From contig CM070580.1 of assembly GCA_036346355.1 (NCBI GenBank), positions 63,504,854 to 63,568,853 on the forward strand: 64,000 nt of DNA, given 5' to 3'. A program made the translations under genes and the position numbers. Every line of letters begins with the position of its first letter. The first letter of the stretch is position 1. Of this stretch, positions 1-11,300 are shown piece by piece. The notes beneath the pieces were generated by a model. It had not been told where the DNA came from. It made no database searches and saw only the letters and a program-made list of their open reading frames with translations. The DNA comes from Rhipidocladum racemiflorum (lineage: Eukaryota; Streptophyta; Magnoliopsida; Poales; Poaceae).

Positions 1-76
1 ATATCTTCATGTGTATTCCCATAAAAAAAGCATGATCAACAAATTGCGGAATATAACACAACAATATGTCATGCAA
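1..76 (-). other. Intron sequence of the lysyl-tRNA synthetase gene
   Basis: No coding sequence is visible here. The stretch lies between synthetase exon 10 (5395-5677) and the next exon, which is outside the window. It directly abuts the LINE that starts at 77, and its last 16 bases (61-76) are repeated at 5173-5188 as the LINE target-site duplication. This shows that the LINE landed inside this intron. Confidence 0.6.
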
Positions 77-80
77 GGCA

Positions 81-529
81 ACCGGATGGTAGAAGAGCAT
101 TTGCAGAGTTCCCAGATTCGCGATAGCCACTCGGTTTCAGAGTCAGAGTCGATTCCGAGAGGGAACGCCTTCCTCTCCCAGGCGGCCAGAAATGTGCCAC
201 TGCCAATCTTGCCAGATCCTTCACCAGTGCGTCGCTTTGGCAAGCCTGTTCGTCACACTTTCCAGCGCAGGAGTGCTCGCCTGGCCAACAAGTCCCTGCC
301 CAAGTTGTCTGCTACAGAGAAGGCACAAATGCACCTAGCCAAGAAACTTGGCTTGCTCTCGGACAACCAGGCCTTCGATGACTCAGCTCTGCGAAAATAC
401 CTTGCCATCTTTGAAAAGCCTCTATCTCCAGAGGTTCTCAACGCGATGGCGCAACTGGCAGGAGTGCACGGAGGCTGCGACTTCGCTGCATCCACAGGTG
501 CCACCGGATGGGACATCCAACCGGTTTAA
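81..529 (+). pseudogene. LINE ORF1 C-terminal fragment
   Basis: This is the C-terminal end of the LINE ORF1 protein (gag-like, RNA-binding in this class). The readable part contains a basic patch (RRSARLANKSLPKLSATEKA) and a helical tail that align well with 8370-8673 of the second LINE, down to the KKLGL and PEVL words. No zinc knuckle remains, because the N-terminal part was lost when the element inserted. The apparent start codon at 11 lies in host DNA and means nothing. ORF1 ends at the TAA at 527-529, followed by the ORF1-ORF2 spacer that the Helitrons invaded. Confidence 0.7.
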
Positions 530-586
530 TGCTCCAATTTATGGCTAGGATTAAGGATGGTCTTTTGTTGTCTAGCATAAGTGGTA

Positions 587-857
587 CTAGTTATATGCCC
601 GTGCGTTGCTACGAAAAACAAAATTGATAACGAAAAATAAAGATTAAAAAATAAAAAAATACTATTTCATAAGATCAAACATCTATCTTTAACGCTTCGT
701 TTCTTGCGTAGGGCAATTAAGCAGGGCAATTAAGTAGGGCAATTAATGCACCGCTTCGTTTCTTGCGTAGGGCAATTAAACAGAGCAATTAAATAGGGCA
801 ATTAAGCTGGACAATTAATATGACGTGGGAAGAAACTCTCACTTTATATAGTAGAGA
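587..857 (-). mobile_element. Non-autonomous Helitron, tandem copy a
   Basis: On the minus strand the unit begins TCTCTACTATATAAAG (at 857) and ends in CTAG (590-587), matching the 5' TC and 3' CTRR rules for Helitrons. The GC-rich motif close to the CTAG end (cgtgcgttgctacg) keeps only a weak hairpin. There is no coding capacity. The unit abuts copy b without spacer. The pair is bounded by host A (586) and T (1107), the expected A/T insertion site. Confidence 0.75.
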
Positions 858-1106
858 CTAGTTATATGCCCGTGCGTTGCTACGAAAAACAAAATTGATA
901 ACGAAAAATAAAGATAAAAAAATAAAAAAAATACTATTTCATAAGATCAAACATCTATCTTTAACGCTTCGTTTCTTGCAAAAGCTGGCTAATTAAGCAG
1001 CGCAACCGTTTTTACGTAGGGCAATTAAGCAGGGCAATTAAGTAGGGCAATTAAACAGGACAATTAATGTGACGTGGGAAGAAACTCTCACTTTATATAG
1101 TAGAGA
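858..1106 (-). mobile_element. Non-autonomous Helitron, tandem copy b
   Basis: A head-to-tail second copy of the unit at 587-857 with the same termini (TCTCTACT on the minus strand at 1106, CTAG at 858-861). Both copies carry repeated gcagggcaattaa-type words in their middle. The host LINE spacer resumes at 1107. Confidence 0.75.
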
Positions 1107-1485
1107 TGAGTAGGTCTTTTGCTGTCTCCACCAAGTATGGCGTTTGTTGCCTGTCTTCCTTGGGTCCCGGCCGGGTGTGCCATTGTAGCGTTTCACAGGT
1201 TGTCGGTTCCAACTTGTCGTCGGGTCAAGGGCTAGTCGGTTCCCTTCCCAGTTGTAACCCCCTTTTGTATTCAGCCCTGCCGGCTGTTTTAACGATTTCA
1301 ACCAGGTCTTCTGTGAATCTCAGCATTCTTCAAGGCACTTGCAAGGAAAAGTTCCGGCTTGTCCTTTGGCGCGGGTTGAGCCCCCAGGTGGCCTCTTTTA
1401 GGAGCTTTCGTCATTGGCTCTCCTTCCAGCCACAGGTCACTGCAGCACAGGTTAGCTTTTCCCAGGGAGCAGGTTGTTACCCAAA

Positions 1486-4400
1486 ATGGACACGGATTGC
1501 CGCATTTTGAGCTGGAACGTCCGAGGTTTAAACACGGTAGCACGGAGAGCAGTGGTAAGAGAGTTGGTAAAGAGCACCAAAGCAACGGTGGTTTGCCTGC
1601 AGGAAACAAAGTTGCAACTAATAAGTGCAGACATTGTGAAGGAAACCTTAGGCATCGACTTCAGCCAGAATTTTGGGTACCTGCCAGCCTTGGGAACTAG
1701 GGGAGGTATACTGTTAGCTTGCTCTGAAAAAACCACCCTAATCTCTGACCTCCACTACTCAAACAACACAGTTTCGGCCAAAATCTTGGATCGGGCGACA
1801 GGTCTTTGCTGGTCTTGCACTGGGGTCTACGGCCCTCAATCAGAGAGCGAAAAACTTCTCTTCCTGCAAGAAATTTCCCAGCTACAGGGGATCCTTCTCC
1901 AGGAATGGGCTTTATTAGGTGACTTCAACATGATTTACCGTGCGAGGGACAAAAGCAATGGGAATCTCAATAGGCGCCTCATGCAAGCGTTCAGAGGGAT
2001 GCTTAATACTACTCAACTGAAAGAAATAGACTTGACAGGTAGGAGTTACACTTGGTCCAGCGGAACCATCAACCCCACCCAAACAAAGATTGATAGGTTC
2101 TTTGTGTCCAAGGAATGGGAGACCTTGCTCCCAAATTGCAGGTTACAGGGCCTATCCTCTCTAGTCTCGGATCATTGTCCCATACTTCTTTACAGTCCCC
2201 CGGAAGAAAAGATCAAGGCTTTCCGCTTCGAGTCGTTCTGGCCCAAGCTACCAAATTTCCTGCAGGTAGTCCAGGAAGTGTGGGAAAAGCCGATACAATC
2301 CTCGGATGCGTTTCGGCGCTTCCATATCAAGCTCGAGAGAACAGCAAGGGCCCTCATAAAATGGAGCCGGCGTCACTTAGGGGAGCTTAGGCTTCAGTTG
2401 GCGGTTTCGTCCGAGATTGTCTTGCGTTTGGACTCAGCGCAGGATCGGAGAGCTCTTTCCCAACAGGAACTAGATTTTCGAAAGGACCTCAAGTACAGAA
2501 TTCTGGGATTGGCGGCAGTCCAAAGAATACGACTCAGACAAAGATCCCGGCTGAATTACATCAAGGAAGGTGACGCCAACACAAAGTTTTTTCACTTACG
2601 AGTGAACTCTAGAAGGCGAAGGATGCACATCGCCTCTCTTCAAACAGAACAAGGAACAACTTTAGACAGAAAGGAAAAGCAAGAAGTGATTTTTTTGCAT
2701 TTCAAGCACCTACTTGGTACTTTGCAGAAGAGAGATTGCTCTCTCAACTGGTCGCTGCTGGAGCACCCAATGTCAGACCTCCTTGCTCTTGAACTGCCAT
2801 TCTCGGTTGAAGAGATCAAGGGAGCAGTCTTCTCTCTTCCGCAGGACAAGGCTCCTGGGCCGGATGGCTTCATAGGCTGCTTCTACACCTCTTGTTGGAA
2901 CATTATTAAAGTAGATCTCCTGGCTATTTTTGAGCAATTCTACTCTCAAAGAGGTTTCAATCTGCAGCTGCTTCATGAAGCAAATATAGTCTTGTTCTTA
3001 GAAAAAACAAGTGCATCACAGAGTTCCAGACTACAGGCCAATTAGTCTCATACACAGTGCAGGGAAATTAATTACCAAAGTGCTAGCAAACCGATTGGCG
3101 CCAATCCTCCATACACTCATCTCGCCTAATCAGAACGCCTTCATCAGGAACAAGTCCATCCATGACAGCTTCCTCCTAACAAAGAATCTTATCTCGGAGC
3201 TCCACGCCAGGAAGCGCCCTTCCCTCTTCATCAAACTAGACCTCGAGAAAGCGTTTGACTCCCTCAGTTGGGAGTACTTACTTGAGGTGTTGGAGTTTTT
3301 TTGGGTTCGGTCAAAGATGGAGGAATTGGATCGCTATAAACCTCGCAGCTTCTTCTTCCAGAATTATGCTGAATGGCCACCTAGGAAAGAAGGTCTGGCA
3401 CAGGAGGGGCCTCAGGCAGGGGGACCCCCTCTCGCCCATGCTCTTCATTCTAGCATTGGAGCCTCTACAACTGTTAATGTCCTTAGCCACGCAACAGCAG
3501 CTTTTTCAGCCTATAGGTCTCCGGCCGGCGAACCACTGCATGTCCATGTATGCGGATGATGTCGCTCTTTTCTTAAATCCAAACCCGGTCGAGGCTAGGA
3601 TGCTCTGTGGGCTACTGCAGCTTTTTGGCAAGGCTTCAGGACTAAAGGTGAACCTTGCCAAAACAGAACTGTTTCCAATTCATTGCGAGGGGTTGGATCT
3701 ACAAGCCATTCTGCAGGAATTTCCGGCTCCACTTAAAGCTTTTCCGGCCAGGTATCTTGGCCTTCCTATCCGACCAACGGCTTTAAAAAAGATTGACTGG
3801 CAACCGTTGTTAGACAAAATTGAAAGCAGGTTAACAGGTTGGAAAGGGTCTTTACTTTCAAAGGCGGGAAGACATGTCCTGGTAGATGCGGTCCTCTCAG
3901 CAATACCTACCTACCATCTCATCATTCATCAAGGATCAGGTTGGGCCCTAAAGAGGATTGATAAACTTCGCAGAAATTTCCTTTGGAGGGGTGACCTCCA
4001 TTGCAAAGGCGGGCATTGCTTGGTAAATTGGAAAAAAACTTGCAGGCCCAAGGATCTAGGGGGACTGGGCATTAAGCAGTTTGATGCCTTCAGCAGGGCT
4101 CTCAGATTGCGTTGGTTGTGGTACAGTTGGAAGAATCATAAGGCTTTGGTGACATGGCGAGTCCCATGCAACGCATTCTGAGACATAGCCCTCTTCAATG
4201 CAAGCACAACCATTTCCTTAGGTAACGGAGAACTGGCAAGATTTTGGACTTCAAATTGGCTCTTTGGGCAGGCCCCAAAAAATATCGCCCCTCTTTGCTT
4301 CAAGTTGGTCCACAAGAGAAATAGATCGGTCAAACAGGAGCTCTCAAGCAACTCCTGGATGATTCCTCTCAGAAGAATTTCGACAGGGCCGCAGTTGCAA

Positions 4401-5030
4401 GAATTCCTATGTCTTTGGAGCCGTCTGCAGGAAATCCAATTGCAACCGGCAACCCAAGACGAGATCACTTGGAGATGGACCGTGGACGGCCAGTATACTG
4501 CGAAGTCGGCCTACAGGATCCAATTCAGGGGAGGTTTGCCAGATAGCAACTATTCAATGGTCTGGAAAGCAAAAACTCAGAACAAATGCAGGTTTTTTGC
4601 TTGGCTCTTACTCCAAAATAGGCTGCAGACGGCAGATAACCTGGCCCGGAGAGGTTGGCCCCACAGCCCAATTTGCAGCCTTTGCGGTTCGGGTGATGAC
4701 TCAGCGGTCCACTTGTTGCTGGCTTGCCCCTTTGCCAGGCAAACCTGGACCTCTTTGTCAGGGCATCTTCAGATTCAACTAGTGTCACAGTTGGTACCTC
4801 TTGTGCCGGTATCGATCTCAGCTTGGTGGCAAGATATTCGCAGCGCCCAGCCTAAGAAGCGTCGCAGCACGGTCGACGGTTGGTTGATCTTCACTCTCTG
4901 GAACATCTGGAAAGAGCGGAATGCTCGCATTTTTAATAACCTCTATTCCCCGGTGGCCTCAGTGGTTCAACAAGCCCTTAGAGATATCGCAGATTTTAAG
5001 CTAGCAACGAGGGAGCCTTTGGCAGAGTAG
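1486..5030 (+). pseudogene. LINE ORF2 (endonuclease-reverse transcriptase), broken
   Basis: ORF2 encodes the apurinic-type endonuclease and reverse transcriptase that nick DNA and copy the element RNA. Domains in order: endonuclease from the start (CRILSWNVRGLN, LLGDFNMIY near 1915, SDHCP near 2170); RT from about 2850 (KAPGPDGF, DYRPISLIHS, KLDLEKAFDS, RQGDPLSPMLF, catalytic YADD at about 3550); and a C-terminal zf-RVT/connector (WKAKTQNKCRFFAWLL, then CSLCGSGDDSAVHLLLACPFA). Damage is visible as frameshifts near 3010-3030 and in the T-run near 3297-3305, and an in-frame TGA at 4179-4181. The start at 1486 is chosen because the second LINE has the equivalent Met just before the CRIL motif. 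Confidence 0.9.
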
Positions 5031-5394
5031 TCCTTTTTCTGTAGCAGGTGTTGGTGTTGGTCGTTGTTTTGATCCCTAAGCTGGGGGTGTCTACCACGTG
5101 TTTCTTGTACCTGAACTTCTTTCTTCTTAATTGATTGCTGGCAGAGCTCCTGCCTTACCTTTCAAAAAAAAAACAATATGTCATGCAAATCAACTGTACA
5201 ATGAGAAGCATTTGTTCAGAAAAGGGTTAAATTGTGTTATAACTCAATACAGAAGGGATAGCCTAAATGAATCCTGAATAATGCATGAAGTGTCATAAAC
5301 TAGCAAACTGTGTTATAACTAATACAGAAGTGTTACACAGTTCCTCCTGTGTAAGAGATGCTTAACCCAGATTAAGCTGAAAAGTTATTCTTAC

Positions 5395-8300
5395 CAGATA
5401 ACATGGCTTCTGTAAGCTCCATCAAGTCATTGTAATCTGCATAAGCCATATAAAATTCACATGTTGTGAATTCAGGATTGTGTGTTAAATCAATCCCTTC
5501 GTTCCTGAATTGCTTCCCAATTTCATAAACACGGTCCAATCCCCCAACAACCAATTCCTTCAGATAAAGCTCAGGTGCAATACGCATATAAAGCTTCATG
5601 TTTAGTTCATTGTGGTGTGTGACAAAAGGCCTTGCAGCTGCTCCACCAGCAATCATGTTCATCATTGGAGTCTCCACCTAAAAACATATAAAAGGTTCAA
5701 ACTTCAAACATCACAGTATCAACCATTGTTCCCCGAGGCGACCGCCTAGCTCGGCTAAGTGCTAGGCCCCTATGCCAATTTTTCCCTCCTAGGCGGCGAT
5801 TAGGCACTAGGCTCCGGTCTGCCGCCTGCCTAGCGGCTAGCACCTATCACCCAAGGGAACACTGGAATCAACAGAAGTACAACAAAATAAATTGCAAGGC
5901 ACCTACCTCCAAAAATCCACCTTCATCGAGAAACTTCCGAATAAAAGAGACAACTTTAGATCGTGTCTTGAAGATATGCCTAACTTCATGGTTTACCATA
6001 AGATCAAGGTATCGCTGACGATATCGAGTTTCCTGATATCACAAAAACATTTCAATAATCAAAGCACCACTAGTAGCAATTATTAACATTGAACACAGCA
6101 CCAAAGGTGGTAAGGTGGGTTCTTCAGAATTGACAGCACATTGAGACAAGAGGGCTATTTGAAAGCCGTTTGCATCAACTTTATGATTTAGTCATGTGAA
6201 TGAGAAAAACCAGGAGCATATTACCAAATTTACTTGGTAAAGAAACTTCATCGTACTATTCACATATGCCACAATACTGTGAATGAAAGGGTAAGATGTA
6301 ACAAAAGTAGGCAACAGATTCATCCTTTAGCATGCGACAAGCCATATATTGTCTCCAAGTACACAGTAGCTATATTATCTTAAAGAAGTTTGCTAGTTCT
6401 TCAAGTGGGCTAACATGCCCCACCTATCAACTTATTCAGCCTTAATCTGATGACATGACAGGTTCACCCACCTGAATCAGTTAACTTCTAAAAACTACCC
6501 AAATAAGTCAACTATATTGCATGGCTGCTGGCAAACAAGGTACAACACACAAAACCAGATAATCCATTATCTAAATTAGATAATATTGGTTATGCACGCA
6601 AATGCTGGTTGTTTACAGTTACCCATTAAGAACATTAAAGCCTGCTTATTTATTTGTTACATATTTAGGATATTAACGGTAAGCATTTTGCTACTTCAAA
6701 AGCATGCTTCATGCAAAAATTAAGTGGAAAAAAGTTGCCAAAATGCATAAAAGGGCGTAATGTTACTACTTGCTTGACAAATAGAACAATGTGCCAGACA
6801 TTTAGAGTGAGAAAAATAACATATCATAATGAGAACAAACCTGGTCCCTCAAAACATACTTCTCGATATTCCTACCCATTCCGGGAGCCCAAGGCATAGG
6901 TGCTGCATTTCCTTCACTCTTCTGTAAAGGTGTATACTACATATGTAAGTAGTCATCCACGCTGTACAAATTCCAACTAATATAATGGGCCTTCTTAAGA
7001 AACCAAAGGCAGAAATAGGCCAAAGCATGGGCCTTTCTAATATGTTAAACTGTGTATAGAGAGACTTCTAATTGCTCATTCTAAGACATTAATTAATGCA
7101 TGGATGGGGAAGCAGTTCTTTCAACTGGATTCTGATTCTCACCTGTCGGGGCATCATATGAAGACATGGAGAGAGCACAACAAATTTCCGTGGGAATACA
7201 CTGAGCTCCCCTCTATTGCTTTTCCCTGGTGTTTAGCAAATTAACAATTGGGAGTTATCAAACACAGTAAAACAGTACAAGAAACAAACATCTTATCATT
7301 CAGCAATTTGACGAACAATGCATACTCTTTGTGATAATTGTTTTGGAATCATACAACCAGCTATAAATATAAGCTACATACAAAGTGTAAGTAACCTAAC
7401 TATATCAGATTCAAAATGATATAAATTTCCTGAGCTGGGGATCCAGAGTCCAGCTCCGGAGCACAGGCCACCGCCCTCCTTCCTGGCGTACGAGGTTCTC
7501 ATCCACCTGACGCAGGTTCTGGACTTTGAACCTCCTGACGCGAGCTGGGCTTCGGGTAACTCTTTTAGCCCGGGCCATAGCGACGTCAGTGGGGAACCGT
7601 CGCCTGTTCGTTCGGATGACGAATGGCCCCGTAGGCATTTCTATGCCTGGAAGCTGGGTTCGGTGGATGGGGAGAGGCCCTCGCTTGGAAGCATCCATCA
7701 CCGTCTGCAGTTCCGGGAGCGAGACCGTTCCCCTCCAGATGTTGCAGGCCGCAGAAGAGCCTCTGGCTGGGACGTCCCACCTTCGGGCAGCAACCTCAGC
7801 CAGAGACTTCAGAGTTCAGCAGGAAGACAAAGTCGGCAGCAAAGAGGCTCCAGGCGGCGGTGACGGTAGCAAAAGGGTGGTCGTTCCTTTTTCTTGAAGG
7901 TGCAGCGGCAGAGACTTCACCCGTTCTGTCAAGTAATGCACAACCAGTCCCTACGCTCTGTGGACATCATCTCTCGAGCCACGTCCTTCAGGAGTTGGTC
8001 CCAAGAGAGAGAACCAGATCACCGCCTAAAAGAAGCCTGTTCCCACTCCTCGGCCCCTTGCCGGGCCTCGAGATTCCTACGAGCTGCCACCCCTAGGCCT
8101 CGACTTGCGAGGCGGGAGAAATTCCAGGGTTCGGAGAGCGAGTGAAAGTGCTCGGCGAGGAAAATTTGCAGGATGACTTAATGTTCCTTGACAACCCGTG
8201 AGTCGGAGCGGTCGCTTCAAATTTGGACCCGATGGTTGAAGAGCATTCTGAGGATCCCAACCTTCACCGCACTCAGCTTGGAAACTTGCCAAAAGATTCA

Positions 8301-11300
8301 ATCTTCTTCTGACTTCCTTTCTAAGATAGTGAAAGAACCCCCCCAACCTCTCCTTCCGGAGGTGGATCCTTCTGCCTCGCTTTGCAAGCCACATAGGCTT
8401 ACCTTCCAGCGAAGAAGCGTGCGGTTAGCAAGCAAGTCCTGCCCCAAACTCACAGCTACAGAAAAGGCGCAACTCCAGTTGGCAAAGAAGCTGGGTTTAG
8501 CTACGGGCAGTACCTCTCTAGATGAAAATGACCTTCGCAGGTACTTGGCAGTGTTTGACAAACCTTTGGCGCCTGAAGTCCTGCAGGCGTTCGCGCAGCT
8601 TGCGGGTTTGCAAGGAAAAGTCGATTTGGCCTCCGCTGCTGGAGCCAGCACCTGGGAGGTGCTGCCGGCTTGAAGAATGGCCTTTTGGTTGTAGCACCTG
8701 TCTTGCTTTTGTTGTCGGCTGTCAAGACCATGTCCGGCCCTTTTGTTGTTCTTAGTAGACTGTTGTCCCTCTGTTTCTGGCGTGCCTCCGTTGTGTCTCG
8801 CGCGCGTCTTGCTGTTTCCCGTCACCTTGTTGTCGCCCCCTCTGTGTTTCTTCTGAGTCGGGTCCAGGTTGGCTCTGTTGGTATGTGGTTAGTGTTTTCT
8901 ATCTGTAGACCCTCTTTTACCTTGAAAATCAAGTGCTGGTGGTTGTTTGTCTGGTTTGCCTGGTCGTCTGGCGTGGCTTCTTTGTTTGTGCTCTTTCTGC
9001 TGTGTGGCGTTCTCTCGCCGGCCGTTCCCACCCCATCCGCAGGTAAGCGCTTCAGGAACAGGTTCATCCTTAAATGCAGTGTAGTTTGCCACTCAAAATG
9101 ACCGCGGAGTGTCGCATCCTATGCTGGAATGTTCGGGGTTTAAACGCCCCCGCTAGACGAGCAGTTGTCAGGAGCCTCGTCTTTGACACAAAGGCTACAA
9201 TAGTTTGTTTACAGGAAACCAAATTGCAGGACTGGGATCAGGCACTAGTCAAAGAGACTTTAGGTCCAGATTTTGGCCAGAATTTCGGCTTCCCGCGGTA
9301 GGGGAACCAGAGGAGGGATCCTCCTAGCAGGTTCAGACAGAATCTTGCTACATGTCCAATTTTCGGCCACAGAGAACACGTTGGCGACAAAGGTTACCTC
9401 TACGTCGGATGGAAGCTCTTGGGCTTGTACAGGGTGTATGGCCTCGGTTGAAGCGATAAGCTGAACTTCTTGCTTGAAATAATGAATTTACAGGCGTTGC
9501 TCCCTCAGGAGTGGCTTCTTCTAGGAGATTTCAACATGATCTATAGGGCTGCGGATAAAAGTAATGCAATTCTAAATAGAAGGTTGATGCAGGCCTTTAG
9601 AGCCATGCTTAATGCAACGCAGTTAATGGAAGTAGAGCTAACTGGAAGGAAATTCACCTGGACAAGTGGAACGCTCAACCCCACCCTAACTAGGATCGAC
9701 AGAGCGTTTGCCTCAAAAGATTGGGATATCCAGCACCCCAACTGCGTCCTCCAGGCTTTGTCTTCTCTAATTTCAGATCATTGCCCACTACTGCTCTTCA
9801 ACCCAGTCCAGCAAAAGTCGAAGGCCTTCAGGTTTGAAGAATTCTGGCCAAGGTTGCCTGGTTTCCTTCAGGTGGTCCAAACTACTTGGGAAAAACCGGT
9901 TTTTTCCCAGGATATGTGCCGGCGCTTTCACATCAAGCTCTCCAGAACCGCCAAAGCCCTCAGGTTGTGGAGTCGGGGACTGATGGGAGACCTTCGTCTC
10001 CAAATGGCGATAGCAGCGGAGATTATCTGCCAATTGGACAGAGTGCAGGAAGAGAGAGCCCTAACTCAAGATGAGTTAGATTTCAAGGGGAAACTGAAGT
10101 GCAGACTGTTAGGTCTTGCGGCAATCCAGAGAATTCGGTTTAAACAGAGATCCTGCCTCAACTTCATCAGGGAAGGAGATGCAAATACTAAGTTTTTCCA
10201 CTTAAAGACAATTGCTCGGAAGCGTAAGCAATTCATAGCCGCTCTGCACACGGAGCAGGGAGTAGTCTCTACAGCTGAAGACAAACAGGAGGAGATCTTC
10301 CTTTTCTACAGCAAACTTCTGGGCGTGGTTCACAGAAGAGAGGCAACTCTCAATTGGTCCCTTCTTCATGGGTCAGAAGTAAACACCTTTCGGCTTGGAG
10401 CGGTAGTTTTACAGGAGCTTAAAGATGTGATTGACTCCCTCCCCCCGTCAAAAGCGCCCGGACCAGATGGTTTCATAGGTCTCTTCTACAAGGTTTGCTG
10501 GGACCTTGTGAAAGAAGATTTAATGGCGGTGGTGCATCACTTCTTCAACCTAAAGGGAGGGGGATTACATCTGTTAAATGAAGCTTGTGTGGTGTTAATT
10601 CCTAAGAAGCAGGTTTGCAACACAGTCTCAGATTACAGGCCGATCAGTCTCATACACAGCGTGGGAAAAATTCTTTCCAAACTTCTAGCAAACAGGTTGG
10701 CGCCTTTCCTCCAGTCCCTGATTTCTGCTAATCAAAACGCCTTCATCAAGAACAGAACTATCCATGATAGCTTCCTACTCACCAAAAGCCTCATCTCGGA
10801 TCTTCATTCCAAAAAAGTGCCTTCGCTTTTTGTCAAATTGGACATCGCAAAAGCTTTTGACTCCGTGAGTTGGGAATACCTTCTGGAGATGCTAGAGCAT
10901 TTCGGCTTTGGACAGAGATGGAGGAATTGGATTACCTCGCTCCTAGCAGCTTCCTCTTCTAGGTTTCTTCTGAATGGCATCCCAGGCAAAAAGGTAATTC
11001 ACAGGAGAGGGCTCAGACAGGGAGATCCGCTATCGCCTTTGCTCTTCATTTTGGCCCTTGAGCCACTTGTAGAGGTTTTGTAGGCTGCCAGCCTCTGATT
11101 ATTTAAGCAGTAGGGCGTCGTCAGCAGACTGTGTGTACTTCCATGTACGCGGATGATGTGGCTCTTTTCCTCAATCTCGACCCTAAGAAGCAAGGTTGTT
11201 GCATGGAGTTTCTGAGGCCTTGGTCGAGCGGCGAGGCTTAGAGTTAATGTCCAAAAAACTGAAATTTACCCCATCCGTTGTGAGTACACTGACTTGGGAC

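Larger units (their letters stand above)
77..5172 (+). mobile_element. 5'-truncated LINE (non-LTR retrotransposon), copy 1
   Basis: A non-LTR retrotransposon in the plus orientation, antisense to the host synthetase gene. It begins inside ORF1, runs through an endonuclease/reverse transcriptase ORF2 and ends in a short A-run. Direct 16-bp duplications (acaatatgtcatgcaa, 61-76 and 5173-5188) flank it, which is the signature of target-primed reverse transcription. The loss of the 5' end is typical of this mechanism. The 3' tail (ttgattgctggcagagctcc) closely matches that of the second LINE at 12743-12762, so the two belong to one family. Two Helitrons sit inside it at 587-1106. It is inactive because ORF2 is frameshifted and contains a stop. 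Confidence 0.9.

Noticed and set aside
11..80. Start codon of LINE ORF1 at position 11
   Set aside because: The target duplication at 61-76 shows that bases 1-76 are host intron, so the LINE frame begins after 76.
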